Assembly: GCF_001676025.1 (NCBI RefSeq)
Contig: NZ_LZFW01000018.1
Coordinates: forward strand, 3,279 to 44,185
Direction of reading: 5' to 3'
DNA length: 40,907 bases
Origin: Vibrio sp. UCD-FRSSP16_30
GTDB taxonomy: Bacteria > Pseudomonadota > Gammaproteobacteria > Enterobacterales > Vibrionaceae
This document shows, piece by piece, positions 7,702 through 16,496 of the stretch (position 1 is the stretch's first letter; every line of letters begins with the position of its first letter). Below the pieces are notes generated by a model. It saw only the letters and a list, made by a program, of their open reading frames with translations. It ran no database searches and had not been told where the DNA came from. A program made the position numbers and the translations under genes.

Positions 7702-8589
7702 TTAATCATAATCGCTGGTGGCATTGGTAATTTTTACTACACGCTCTTCATGTGCCGGAAGCTCACTACCACAATGCTTGCAATGAAAAGCATCGGGTTC
7801 ATGGTCGTTTTTCATGCAATTTGGGCACATTACTAAATTACGATGGTCTTGGTAGACTTTCTTTTGTTGCTTTACCTCTTGGCTGATTTCTGCGGTGATG
7901 ATTCCGGTAGGCACAGCAAGAATGGAATAACCCAGAAGCATGGTTAAAGAGGCTATGGCGCGACCTAAGGTGGTGACAGGGGAAATATCACCATAGCCTA
8001 CGGTTGTAATGGTGACTATCGCCCAGTAAATACTGGTTGGAATGCTAGTAAACCCATTTTCTGGGCCTTCAATGATATACAGTAAAGCACCAAAGATGGT
8101 GACTAAGATGGCAACCATACTAAAGAATATGAAAATCTTACGGCGAGAGTTCCATAGCGAGCGCATGATGACATTAGAATCTTGGATATATTGCACAAGC
8201 TTGAGTATTCGAAAGATTCGCATAATGCGTAACAGACGTACTACGCCTAAAAAGTGGGCGTTCGGAATCAGCAGTGCAAGATAAAACGGCAAGATAGCCA
8301 CTAAATCAACAAAGCCGTAGAAGCTTTTTGCGTAGGCCCAAGGTTTAGGGGAGCAATAGAGGCGTAGCAGATATTCAATCGTGAATAATGCAGTAAAAAA
8401 CACCTCTAGATAGTTGAGATGCATTGACCATTTATCACTCACTGACTCAACAGAGCCCATAATTAGAACCAATAGCGAGCTGAGAATCGACAGAATTAAA
8501 GCGATATCAAATCCGCGCCCTAAAGGGGTGTCTGTCCTAAATATGATGACATAAAGTTTGTGCTTTAATCTTTGCTCGCTAGGTTGCAT
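7702..8589 (-). CDS. Voltage-gated-type potassium channel (ion transporter family) with C-terminal zinc ribbon
   Basis: A 295-residue membrane protein with the six-helix S1-S6 architecture. The S4-like segment RLLRIMRIFRILKLV has regularly spaced arginines, as in voltage sensors. The pore loop carries the K+ selectivity filter TTVGYGD, followed by S6. The cytoplasmic tail has a Cys4-type zinc ribbon (CPNC...CKHC, about residues 254-277). This suggests a K+ channel in the inner membrane, gated by voltage or by something that acts on the tail. The gene is alone on the minus strand, convergent with asd. Confidence 0.88.
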   Translation of the reverse strand: MQPSEQRLKHKLYVIIFRTDTPLGRGFDIALILSILSSLLVLIMGSVESVSDKWSMHLNYLEVFFTALFTIEYLLRLYCSPKPWAYAKSFYGFVDLVAILPFYLALLIPNAHFLGVVRLLRIMRIFRILKLVQYIQDSNVIMRSLWNSRRKIFIFFSMVAILVTIFGALLYIIEGPENGFTSIPTSIYWAIVTITTVGYGDISPVTTLGRAIASLTMLLGYSILAVPTGIITAEISQEVKQQKKVYQDHRNLVMCPNCMKNDHEPDAFHCKHCGSELPAHEERVVKITNATSDYD

Positions 8590-8682
8590 ATCCGTTCAAC
8601 TTAAATCAGTAATAACAATAGGATAGCACGTAGTTTTCAATTGATTTGGAAAATGAAAAACAAGATATTAGAAAGCTTAAAC

Positions 8683-8725
8683 AAAAAAAGCACCGTTTAG
8701 CTTGATGGCTACGGTGCTTTTTTGT
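8683..8725 (-). terminator. Terminator of the MarC-family gene (bidirectional)
   Basis: A long near-perfect stem with AGCACCGT / ACGGTGCT flanked by A-run and T-run lies 30 bp after the stop of the gene at 8755. On the minus strand it ends in seven T residues. Confidence 0.85.
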
Positions 8726-8754
8726 TTGATAAATTTGTATGAAATTGTAACGGC

Positions 8755-9396
8755 TTAGACCATTAACCCTGGAAATAATGCACCAATTCCACCGGCAATA
8801 AATTCGATTCCAAGTGAGCCAAGAACCAAACCCATAATACGAGTAATCACGTTAATTCCGGTTTGCCCTAGAAAACGTACGATGAAGGGAGCAGAACGAA
8901 ATAATACCCAACAACAAAAAGCGAACACTAAAACAGTAATCGTAACCGCCAGATAATCCATTGGACCGGTATGGTTTGAACCAAATACGATGGTTGAACT
9001 GATTGCACCAGGTCCAGCCATTAGAGGCATTGCTAACGGCACAACACCGACTTGTTGCTTACTGACACTCTCTGCTTTTTCTTGCTTATTTTGTTTTTGT
9101 TCACCTAGTTGCCCATTCATCATTGAAAACGCAATACTGACCAAAAGTAACCCGCCCGCAATACGAAATGAATCCAAAGAAATACTGAAGGCATCAAGCA
9201 GTATCTGACCTGCAAATAAAGACACTATTAATATTACTGCGACGGCAATATTGGCTGTAGAGGCTGTTTTTATGCGTTCTTCAGGCGATAAGTGACTGGT
9301 TAAGGTAACAAAAACCGGCATGATACCGACCGGGTTTACGATGGCGAATAAGCCTACAAAGAACTGTAAATAAACAGTGATATCGATACTTTGCAT
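8755..9396 (-). CDS. ychE: MarC/YchE-family integral membrane protein
   Basis: This 213-residue hydrophobic protein has about six membrane helices and the MarC-family signature: FFVGLFAIVNPVGIMPVF near the N-terminus and PLAMPLMAGPGAISSTIVF in the middle. In E. coli ychE also lies next to adhE, which supports this subgroup. The family is annotated as putative neutral amino-acid transporters (some members were reported to move small neutral amino acids); the substrate here is unknown. The gene is divergent from adhE across a 587-bp gap. Confidence 0.85.
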   Translation of the reverse strand: MQSIDITVYLQFFVGLFAIVNPVGIMPVFVTLTSHLSPEERIKTASTANIAVAVILIVSLFAGQILLDAFSISLDSFRIAGGLLLVSIAFSMMNGQLGEQKQNKQEKAESVSKQQVGVVPLAMPLMAGPGAISSTIVFGSNHTGPMDYLAVTITVLVFAFCCWVLFRSAPFIVRFLGQTGINVITRIMGLVLGSLGIEFIAGGIGALFPGLMV

Positions 9397-9516
9397 TGAG
9401 TGCCTTTAATAAAAAAATAGGTGTAAAAAAATGTGTCGCTACTTTAATCAAGGATAGGGTATTAAGCCAGTAAAAGTTCTAATCTCACACCTGAAATAAT
9501 CTAAATCTAATGCGCG

Positions 9517-9541
9517 TTTGCATTAGAAAAACTAATGCAAA
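9517..9541. repeat. 10-bp inverted repeat upstream of adhE
   Basis: TTTGCATTAG and CTAATGCAAA are exact reverse complements separated by five A residues. It lies about 440 bp before adhE and 120 bp before the start of ychE. There is no T-run, so an operator or a DNA-binding site is likelier than a terminator. Confidence 0.6.
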
Positions 9542-9854
9542 TGTCAGGTGCGCTTAAACGTCTATTTTGAGCTGGATACCAAGAAGCATTAATGTCTTTT
9601 AGATTGCAAATTACGACATTTTTTGGAATGGAATTTAAGATTGTTCTACACGTAACTCTGATTATACTAGGATATGGTGTGTTTTCGAGGCACACTGAGT
9701 GTAAAGGTCGTTTTTGATTATTGATATTACTCACATAACAAAACAGATTTTTTGCAGGTTATGTTGAGGTCAATGCTGGCTTTATTTGTCATACAATATG
9801 GCATTTGAAATTAGCTGAGCTAATAACTATTTAGTGGTAGTTCTTTCCATCAAA

Positions 9855-9868
9855 GTGATCTGCGTCAA
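9855..9868. promoter_or_regulatory. FNR-like (or CRP-like) site upstream of adhE
   Basis: GTGATCTGCGTCAA matches the FNR consensus TTGAT-N4-ATCAA at 8 of 10 positions and the CRP consensus less well (7 of 10). It lies 116 bp before the adhE start and about 25 bp before the TATACT box. Oxygen control of adhE is established in E. coli; here it is inferred. Confidence 0.45.
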
Positions 9869-9983
9869 TTTTTTTCACGGAGTGAAATAATATACTCGTT
9901 GTGAAAGCTGTTTACTAAGCTATGTTGTTTGAGTAACAAATCTTACTAAAAAGTTTTTAATTTTAAATATCTAGGAGATTATT

Positions 9984-12656
9984 ATGCCTGTAACTAATAT
10001 GGCTGAACTGGACGCTCTGGTAGCTCGTGTTAAAGCGGCTCAAGAAGAGTTTTCTACTTTTTCTCAAGAAAAAGTAGATGCGATTTTCCGTGCAGCATCA
10101 TTAGCAGCGAACCAAGCTCGTATTCCATTAGCGCAGCAAGCTGTTGCGGAATCTGGCATGGGTATCGTAGAAGACAAGGTTATCAAAAACCACTTTGCAT
10201 CTGAGTTTATCTATAACAAGTATAAAGATGAAAAGACCTGTGGCATCTTAGAAGAAGATGACAACCTAGGTACTATGACTATCGCTGAACCTGTTGGTAT
10301 CATCTGTGGTATCGTTCCAACGACTAACCCTACATCAACAGCAATTTTTAAATCTCTAATCTCACTTAAAACACGTAACGGCATCATCTTTTCGCCACAC
10401 CCACGCGCTAAAAACTCAACGAATGACGCGGCTAAACTTGTTCTTGACGCAGCAGTAGCAGCTGGCGCACCAAAAGACATCATCGGTTGGATCGACCAAC
10501 CATCTGTAGAGCTTTCTAACGGTCTGATGAAGCACGACGGTATTGCACTTATCCTTGCAACTGGTGGTCCAGGCATGGTTAAAGCGGCTTACTCTTCAGG
10601 TAAACCTGCAATCGGTGTTGGCGCGGGTAACGTTCCAGTTGTTATTGATGAAACAGCAGACATCAAACGTGCTGTTGCTTCTATTCTTATGTCAAAAACA
10701 TTCGATAACGGTGTGGTATGTGCTTCAGAGCAGGCTGCAATCGTAGTAAGCGAAGTTTATGACGAAGTTAAAGAGCGTTTTGCTTCTCACAAAGCACACG
10801 TACTAAGCAAAGCTGATGCGAATAAAGTTCGTAAAGTGCTACTTATTGACGGTAACTTGAACGCTAAGATCGTAGGTCAGCCTGCGCCAGCTATCGCTGA
10901 AATGGCGGGTGTTAAAGTTCCTGCTGATACTAAAGTTCTTGTTGGTGAAGGTCTTGGTAAAGTGTCTTATGACGACGAGTTCGCTCATGAGAAACTGTCT
11001 CCAACTCTTGGTCTATTCCGCGCTGACAACTTTGAAGATGCGGTTGAGCAAGCTGAAACTATGGTTGAAATTGGCGGTATCGGTCATACATCTGGCCTAT
11101 ACACAGACCAAGATACTAATGCAGACCGTATTCGTTACTTTGGTAACAAACTAAAAACAGCCCGTATTCTTATCAACATTCCATCAACTCACGGTGGTAT
11201 TGGTGATCTTTACAACTTCAACGTTGCACCTTCTCTAACTCTAGGTTGTGGTTCTTGGGGTGGTAACTCTATCTCTGAGAACGTAGGTCCTAAGCACCTT
11301 ATCAACAAGAAAACTGTAGCGAAGCGAGCTGAAAATATGTTGTGGCATAAACTACCTAAGTCTATTTACTTCCGTCGTGGTAGCCTTCCAATCGCACTTG
11401 GCGACCTAGAAGGTAAAAAACGTGCATTCCTAGTAACTGACCGTTTCCTATTTAACAATGGTTACGCAGATAGCGTAGTGCAAATCCTGAAATCTCAAGG
11501 TATTGAAGTTCAAACTTTCTTCGACGTAGAAGCGGATCCAACGCTATCTGTTGTTGAAAAAGGCGCAGCTGCAATGCAAAGCTTCCAACCAGATGTGATT
11601 CTTGCTCTTGGTGGTGGTTCACCGATGGATGCAGCGAAAATCATGTGGGTTATGTACGAGCACCCAGAAACTCACTTTGAAGAACTGGCAATGCGCTTTA
11701 TGGACATCCGTAAACGTATTTACAAGTTCCCTAAAATGGGTGAAAAAGCTGAGCTTGTATGTATTACAACAACCTCTGGTACTGGTTCTGAAGTGACACC
11801 ATTTGCGGTTGTTACTGATGATGAGACAGGCGCTAAATACCCACTAGCGGATTACGAGCTAACGCCAAACATGGCTATCGTTGATGCGAACTTGGTTATG
11901 AACATGCCTAAGTCTCTTACTGCATTTGGTGGTTATGATGCAGTGACTCACGCACTAGAAGCTTATGTTTCTGTTCTTGCGAATGAGTACTCAGATGGTC
12001 AAGCACTTCAAGCACTTAAGATGCTTAAAGAATACCTACCATCAAGCTACAAAAATGGCGCAGCAGACCCAATCGCTCGTGAGAAAGTACATAACGCAGC
12101 TACTATCGCTGGTATCGCGTTTGCACAGTCTTTCCTTGGTGTTTGTCACTCAATTGCTCACAAAATCGGTGCTGAGTTCCACTTACCACACGGTCTTGCG
12201 AACGCATTGATGATTTCAAACGTTGTTCGTTACAATGCAAACGACAACCCAACGAAGCAAACAGCATTCTCTCAATACGACCGTCCGCAAGCACGTCGTC
12301 GTTATGCAGAAGTTGCTGACCACCTAGGCCTAAGCCAAGCGGGTGACCGTACTGCGCAGAAGATTGAACGTCTACTGACATGGTTAGAAGAGCTGAAGAA
12401 AGAGCTAGATATTCCTCTATCTATCCAAGAAGCAGGTGTTAACGAAGCAGACTTCATTGCAAAACTTGATGAGCTTTCAGTTGAAGCGTTTGATGACCAG
12501 TGTACAGGTGCGAACCCTCGTTATCCTCTAATTACTGAGCTTAAAGAAGTACTAACAACGTCTTACTACGGTAAGCCATACGTTGAAGGTGAAACTTTTG
12601 AAGGCACTACAGTAATCAAGAAAAAAGCAGACCAAAAGCCTGCTAAAGCGAAGTAA
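9984..12656 (+). CDS. adhE: Bifunctional acetaldehyde-CoA / alcohol dehydrogenase AdhE
   Basis: AdhE reduces acetyl-CoA to acetaldehyde and then to ethanol, regenerating NAD+ in fermentation. The 890-residue product (E. coli 891) has an N-terminal aldehyde dehydrogenase domain (about 1-440) with the catalytic cysteine in FDNGVVCASEQA. The C-terminal iron-dependent alcohol dehydrogenase domain (about 450-870) has GGGSPMDAAK for the cofactor and the iron-binding histidines in SIAHKIGAEFHLPHGLAN. The start has AGGAG 8 bp upstream. Codon use is strongly biased to the codons of highly expressed genes compared with its neighbours, and the protein is known to form spirosomes. A terminator follows; the gene appears monocistronic. 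Confidence 0.98.
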   Translation: MPVTNMAELDALVARVKAAQEEFSTFSQEKVDAIFRAASLAANQARIPLAQQAVAESGMGIVEDKVIKNHFASEFIYNKYKDEKTCGILEEDDNLGTMTIAEPVGIICGIVPTTNPTSTAIFKSLISLKTRNGIIFSPHPRAKNSTNDAAKLVLDAAVAAGAPKDIIGWIDQPSVELSNGLMKHDGIALILATGGPGMVKAAYSSGKPAIGVGAGNVPVVIDETADIKRAVASILMSKTFDNGVVCASEQAAIVVSEVYDEVKERFASHKAHVLSKADANKVRKVLLIDGNLNAKIVGQPAPAIAEMAGVKVPADTKVLVGEGLGKVSYDDEFAHEKLSPTLGLFRADNFEDAVEQAETMVEIGGIGHTSGLYTDQDTNADRIRYFGNKLKTARILINIPSTHGGIGDLYNFNVAPSLTLGCGSWGGNSISENVGPKHLINKKTVAKRAENMLWHKLPKSIYFRRGSLPIALGDLEGKKRAFLVTDRFLFNNGYADSVVQILKSQGIEVQTFFDVEADPTLSVVEKGAAAMQSFQPDVILALGGGSPMDAAKIMWVMYEHPETHFEELAMRFMDIRKRIYKFPKMGEKAELVCITTTSGTGSEVTPFAVVTDDETGAKYPLADYELTPNMAIVDANLVMNMPKSLTAFGGYDAVTHALEAYVSVLANEYSDGQALQALKMLKEYLPSSYKNGAADPIAREKVHNAATIAGIAFAQSFLGVCHSIAHKIGAEFHLPHGLANALMISNVVRYNANDNPTKQTAFSQYDRPQARRRYAEVADHLGLSQAGDRTAQKIERLLTWLEELKKELDIPLSIQEAGVNEADFIAKLDELSVEAFDDQCTGANPRYPLITELKEVLTTSYYGKPYVEGETFEGTTVIKKKADQKPAKAK

Positions 12657-12700
12657 TTTAACGCTTGATTAGTGGGTTTAGATAAGCCCACTTTAATAAA

Positions 12701-12734
12701 AAATCCCAGTGCTATTTAGCGCTGGGATTTTTTG
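12701..12734 (+). terminator. Terminator of adhE
   Basis: AAATCCCAG pairs with CTGGGATTT, continued by inner pairs around an ATTT loop, and is followed by a T-run, 45 bp after the adhE stop. The A-run on the other side may let it serve the convergent SDR gene. Confidence 0.88.
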
Positions 12735-12780
12735 TTATCTGGAATAAAGATAGGGTTAAGCTAACGCTAACCTTTTATCT

Positions 12781-13458
12781 TTACCACGACATTACCCGTC
12801 CATTGAACGAATCATTAGCCACGATATATTCAGTGTTATTAATTAAGTCGTCTCTAACACTGGCAAAACTTTGTTGATCGTCATCTTTAGAGTAGCGGTG
12901 AACACTGGGCAAGATCCCAGCCACACGAATATCAAAAGGATTGAGCTCTTTAGCCCAGCTTTTGGTTAAGCCACTGACCATTGAACTGGTGCTTTCCGTA
13001 CCCAAAATGGAGTGTACGCTTTCATTACTGAGGATATTAACAATAACGCCTTGGCTATGATTCTTTCGCATTTGTTCTGCGCAAGCATGTCCATAGCTAA
13101 AAATAGATTGCACAATATCGGAAAGCTTTTCACCAAATTCTTCCGCCGGAGAAGTGCTGACTAAGTTAGGAAGGGCGCAGTTTTCCCAATTGTTGATCAA
13201 AATATCAACGCCTTGCTGATAAAAACTTTCAATGAATGAAAACATCTCATCAACGTTATGTTGAGTATCGTCGGTAAGGGAGTAGGGGCAAACATTGAAG
13301 CCTGCTTTGATGCATTCACCATAGGTGACTTTTAGTGCGGCTGAATCTTTGTCTGAAATAACGATTTTTGCCCCCAAAGAGGCAAAGTGCAGTGCAAGGG
13401 TTTTACCAAGTACTGTTCCTGCGGAGGTAATCAATATCACAGAGTTATTTATAACCAT
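12781..13458 (-). CDS. SDR-fold protein with degenerate active site
   Basis: A 225-residue protein recognisable as a short-chain dehydrogenase/reductase by its length, the N-terminal beta-alpha-beta (VILITSAGTVLGKTLALHFASLGAKI), the DILINN strand and the GLTKSWAKELNPFDIRVAGILP helix. The key residues are changed. The cofactor motif TGxxxGxG reads TSAGTVLG, NNAG reads NNWE, and the YxxxK pair falls at T and S in TESTSSMVSGLTK. It is therefore probably not an ordinary NAD(P)-dependent oxidoreductase. The start is the ATG at 13458 (AGGGA 5 bp upstream); a TTG five codons earlier is open but overlaps that site. It is convergent with adhE. The frame is intact, which argues against a simple pseudogene. 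Confidence 0.75.
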   Translation of the reverse strand: MVINNSVILITSAGTVLGKTLALHFASLGAKIVISDKDSAALKVTYGECIKAGFNVCPYSLTDDTQHNVDEMFSFIESFYQQGVDILINNWENCALPNLVSTSPAEEFGEKLSDIVQSIFSYGHACAEQMRKNHSQGVIVNILSNESVHSILGTESTSSMVSGLTKSWAKELNPFDIRVAGILPSVHRYSKDDDQQSFASVRDDLINNTEYIVANDSFNGRVMSW

Positions 13459-13726
13459 CTTATCCCTACCCAACTTGTTAAGCCTAATTTCATTTAATAT
13501 TTAAACTGCTACTGACATTAAATATGTGCGTTTTTAATATTTGTAAATTAAATATAGTGAACAAAAATTAAGCAAGTGAGCGGTTTGACTAATGATTAAA
13601 TACAATTGCACAAACTAGGATGCAGGTCACATTTTACAAGATGATGTAAGGTAAGTTGCTGTTGGTTTTGTCTTGTTGAGCAGGTCGGTGTGGTTTAAAA
13701 GTAAGCAGAAAAACGGTGAGAGACAA
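13459..13726. other. Gap between the SDR-fold gene and the sodB terminator
   Basis: AT-rich sequence upstream of the SDR-fold gene, which must hold its promoter. I see no gene, RNA or repeat that I can support here. Confidence 0.5.
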
Positions 13727-13756
13727 AAAAGGCTGTCTTAAAGTGACAGCCTTTCA
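13727..13756 (-). terminator. Terminator of sodB (bidirectional)
   Basis: AAAGGCTGTC and GACAGCCTTT form a 10-bp stem with a 7-base loop, flanked by an A-run on the plus strand that becomes a T-run on the minus strand. It lies 23 bp past the sodB stop. Confidence 0.87.
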
Positions 13757-13778
13757 ATATCTTAGCGAATAAGGCTAA

Positions 13779-14363
13779 TTATTTAGCTAGGTTCGCAGCA
13801 ACGAATTCCCAGTTAACAAGAGACCAGAAGCCATTCATGTATTCTGGACGAACGTTACGGTAATCGATGTAGTAAGCGTGTTCCCATAGATCAACAGTTA
13901 GAAGTGGAGTAACACCTGCTTCTGTTAGAGGAGTCGCTGCATTTGAAGTGTTAACGATGTCTAGTGAACCGTCAGCTTTTTTAACAAGCCAAGTCCATGA
14001 AGAACCGAAGTTGTTAATTGCAGAGTCAGTGAATTTTGCTTTGAATTCTTCAAAAGAACCAAATGCTGCATTGATAGCATCAGTTACTGCGCCTGTAGGC
14101 TCGCCACCAGCTTTTGGTGCAAGACAGTGCCAGTAAAAAGTGTGGTTCCAGATTTGAGCTGCGTTGTTGAACACACCACCAGTCGAAGTCTTAACGATCT
14201 CTTCTAGTGTTTTGCCTTCAAATTCAGTACCAGGGATAAGACCGTTTAGCTTAACTACGTAAGTGTTGTGGTGTTTACCGTGGTGAAAATCTAGAGTCTC
14301 AGCAGAAATATGTGGTTCTAGTGCGTCTTTTGCATAAGGAAGAGCTGGTAATTCAAATGCCAT
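13779..14363 (-). CDS. sodB: Iron superoxide dismutase
   Basis: SodB converts superoxide to hydrogen peroxide and oxygen in the cytoplasm. The 194-residue product has the Fe/Mn-SOD signature [13 protein letters not shown] near the C-terminus, which supplies the metal-binding Asp and His. The N-terminal [13 protein letters not shown] and the HTFYWHC segment supply further metal ligands and active-site residues. The [19 protein letters not shown] stretch and total length match E. coli FeSOD (193). Translation starts at ATG with GGAG upstream, and a small GGGC-GTTA-GCCC hairpin (14386-14397) lies in the leader. In E. coli sodB is repressed by the small RNA RyhB under iron starvation; I cannot see the pairing site here with certainty. 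Confidence 0.97.
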   Translation of the reverse strand: MAFELPALPYAKDALEPHISAETLDFHHGKHHNTYVVKLNGLIPGTEFEGKTLEEIVKTSTGGVFNNAAQIWNHTFYWHCLAPKAGGEPTGAVTDAINAAFGSFEEFKAKFTDSAINNFGSSWTWLVKKADGSLDIVNTSNAATPLTEAGVTPLLTVDLWEHAYYIDYRNVRPEYMNGFWSLVNWEFVAANLAK

Positions 14364-14607
14364 TTGCTCGGTTCTCCGTTTGTTCGGGCGTTAGCCCTAA
14401 GCTTCCAGTTAAATATGCAGTAGGTTAAATATTAATCTAACCCTTACATGTGACAGCGCCGCTATAATGCGAACTACTGCTTGAGTTTATTTTAGATTTG
14501 GTTTGCATTCTATCAATTTTTTTTATTAATGAAAGGTTAGGTTAGAAAAATCTATTATAACCGAATGGACTAAGAGCAATGAAAGCAACATATAGATGAG
14601 CTCACAG
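14364..14607. other. Divergent sodB / grxD gap
   Basis: This AT-rich stretch should hold the promoters of both genes. It has no reading frame with family resemblance. A hairpin with a T-run follows at 14608-14634. Confidence 0.5.
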
Positions 14608-14636
14608 AAAAACCATAATCAGTTTATGGTTTTTAT
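14608..14636 (+). terminator. Terminator-like hairpin in the grxD leader
   Basis: AAAAACCATAA pairs with TTATGGTTTTT around a 5-base loop, and the right arm runs into T residues on the plus strand. It lies about 65 bp before the grxD start, so it could be an attenuator, the end of a short RNA, or only an AT-rich repeat. The GC content of the stem is low, so termination would be weak. Confidence 0.4.
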
Positions 14637-14698
14637 TCTAAACTAGTAAGGTAAACTATCGAAATTACATCAAAGAGTACACGGATTCGAGGTCCTAA

Positions 14699-15031
14699 AT
14701 GGAAACCCTAGATAAAATTAAACAGCAGATTGAACAAAACACCATTCTTCTATACATGAAAGGCTCACCTAAGCTACCTAGCTGTGGTTTTTCTTCTCAG
14801 GCTTCTCAAGCACTGATGGCATGTGGTGAGAAATTTGCATACGTTGATATCTTACAAAACCCTGATATTCGTGCAGAGCTTCCAGCTTATGCGCAATGGC
14901 CTACTTTCCCTCAATTATGGGTTGAAGGTGAGCTTGTTGGTGGTTGTGATATCATCATTGAAATGTTCCAAAAAGGTGAGTTGCAGCCTCTTGTTAAAGA
15001 AGCCGCAGCACGCTCAGCAAGCGAAGAATAA
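14699..15031 (+). CDS. grxD: Monothiol glutaredoxin 4
   Basis: The 110-residue protein has the monothiol CGFS motif (Cys29) in KLPSCGFSSQA, the WPTFPQLWVEGELVGGCDI segment that binds glutathione, and the length of E. coli GrxD (115). CGFS glutaredoxins bind a [2Fe-2S] cluster through glutathione, often with BolA proteins, and act in iron-sulfur trafficking and iron sensing rather than in disulfide reduction. The gene is alone, divergent from sodB; both concern iron and oxidative stress. Confidence 0.95.
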   Translation: METLDKIKQQIEQNTILLYMKGSPKLPSCGFSSQASQALMACGEKFAYVDILQNPDIRAELPAYAQWPTFPQLWVEGELVGGCDIIIEMFQKGELQPLVKEAAARSASEE

Positions 15032-15081
15032 GGTGTTTGTGCTCTAGGGTTAAAGACTCTAGGGTATAATCTCTAAAACGC

Positions 15082-15110
15082 AAAAGGCTTCCATTTGGAA
15101 GCCTTTTTTA
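15082..15110 (+). terminator. Terminator between grxD and the antiporter gene (bidirectional)
   Basis: AAAAGGCTTCC, a short loop and GGAAGCCTTTTTT lie about 50 bp after grxD and 40 bp beyond the end of the convergent antiporter gene, so it can serve both. Confidence 0.87.
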
Positions 15111-15149
15111 GTACTCAACATTTTGATAACGTTGATTAGATAACGGCAG

Positions 15150-16475
15150 TTAAAGCACCATAGCCGCAATCCAACCAAAGATAATCAGTGGGATGTTGTA
15201 GTGTATAAATGTTGGCACGACGGTTTGCCAGATATGTTCATGTTGACCATCTGCATTTAGACCTGATGTTGGACCTAAAGTAGAGTCTGATGCTGGAGAA
15301 CCGGCATCCCCTAGAGCTGCCGCAGTACCCACTAGCGCGATAACCGCCATCGGTGAGAAGCCAAATGCTAACGCTAAAGGAACATAGATAGTCGCAATAA
15401 TTGGAATGGTTGAGAATGACGAACCAATGCCCATTGTCACTAACAGACCAACAACTAACATCAATAGTGCTGCTAGAGGCTTGTTATCACCAATCGAGGT
15501 TGATAAAGCTTGTACTAGCGTTTCAACACCACCGGTTGCTTTCATTACCGCCGCAAAGCCTGCCGCCGCAATCATGATAAAACCAATCATTGCCATCATG
15601 TGCACGCCACGAGTAAATACATCGTGCGTTTCTTTCCATGCAATCACGCCACCAAAAGTAAAGACCATGAAGCCTGCAAGCGCACCAATAATCATTGAGC
15701 CTGTATAAAGCTGCACGGAAAGCGCGGCAATAATACCAAGCACAGCTACCAGAATGTGCTTCTTATTGATGTGAGTTGGTTCAGGGTCAATATGGGTTTG
15801 CTCTGTTTCTTTATAAACGCGAGGCTTGCGGTAACTAATGAATATCGCCACTAATAAACCGGTCACCATACCAAGTGCAGGAAGCAACATAGCCATTGGT
15901 ACATCAGATGCGGTTACAGTAGGTAGACCATTCTCATGCAGGTTTTTTAATAAGATATTATTAAGGAAAATACCGCCAAATCCGATAGGCAGCACCATAT
16001 AAGGAGTGACCAGACCGAAGGTTAGTACACAAGCAATCATGCGGCGATCAAGGTTGAGTTTTGAGAACACAGCTAGCAAAGGTGGAATAAGAATGGGGAT
16101 AAAAGCTATGTGGACAGGAATGATGTTTTGCGATGACATGGTAATCAAAACAAGGATCACCAAAACGCCATATTTTAGCGCAGTCGATGCAGAATCATTT
16201 TTTTGACCATTAATACGTTTGATAACGCTTTGAGCCAATAAATCTGTAATGCCAGATTTTGATATGGCAACGGCAAAAGTACCTAACATGGCATAGCTAA
16301 GTGCAATGGTTGCACCGCCACCTAATCCGCCTTCAAAAGCGGCCACTGTATCGGTAATGCTCATGCCAGCGGTAACACCACCAACAATCGCACTAAAGGT
16401 CAGTGCAACAACAACGTTCACACGCATCAATGCCAGTACTAGCATGATACAGACGGATATGATTATGGGATTCAT
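15150..16475 (-). CDS. Na+/H+ antiporter family protein (NhaC-like)
   Basis: A 441-residue polytopic inner-membrane protein, roughly 11-12 helices, with a cytoplasmic hydrophilic loop around residues 218-240 ([17 protein letters not shown]). Family signatures include [21 protein letters not shown] and the pore-like segments [21 protein letters not shown] and [19 protein letters not shown], typical of NhaC-type ion transporters of the IT superfamily. Expected role: Na+ export in exchange for protons, useful in a marine bacterium. The exact substrate cannot be read from sequence, and related proteins carry organic anions. It starts 21 bp after the rnt stop and may be co-transcribed with rnt. 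Confidence 0.8.
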   Translation of the reverse strand: MNPIIISVCIMLVLALMRVNVVVALTFSAIVGGVTAGMSITDTVAAFEGGLGGGATIALSYAMLGTFAVAISKSGITDLLAQSVIKRINGQKNDSASTALKYGVLVILVLITMSSQNIIPVHIAFIPILIPPLLAVFSKLNLDRRMIACVLTFGLVTPYMVLPIGFGGIFLNNILLKNLHENGLPTVTASDVPMAMLLPALGMVTGLLVAIFISYRKPRVYKETEQTHIDPEPTHINKKHILVAVLGIIAALSVQLYTGSMIIGALAGFMVFTFGGVIAWKETHDVFTRGVHMMAMIGFIMIAAAGFAAVMKATGGVETLVQALSTSIGDNKPLAALLMLVVGLLVTMGIGSSFSTIPIIATIYVPLALAFGFSPMAVIALVGTAAALGDAGSPASDSTLGPTSGLNADGQHEHIWQTVVPTFIHYNIPLIIFGWIAAMVL

Positions 16476-16496
16476 GAATCTTCTCTGTTTATTAGT

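Larger units (their letters stand above)
9397..9983. other. Long regulatory gap between ychE and adhE
   Basis: No credible gene is present; a minus-strand frame at 9507-9734 has no family resemblance. The gap holds a 10-bp inverted repeat (9517-9541), an FNR-like site (9855-9868) and a TATACT -10-like box (9891-9896). Its length suits the complex regulation known for adhE. Confidence 0.55.

Noticed and set aside
9507..9734. A 75-codon minus-strand frame in the adhE upstream gap
   Set aside because: Its composition is unlike the neighbours, there is no ribosome-binding site, and it covers the inverted repeat; it is probably chance.
13459..13473. An earlier TTG start for the SDR-fold gene
   Set aside because: The ATG at 13458 has AGGGA at good spacing, and the extension would cover that site.
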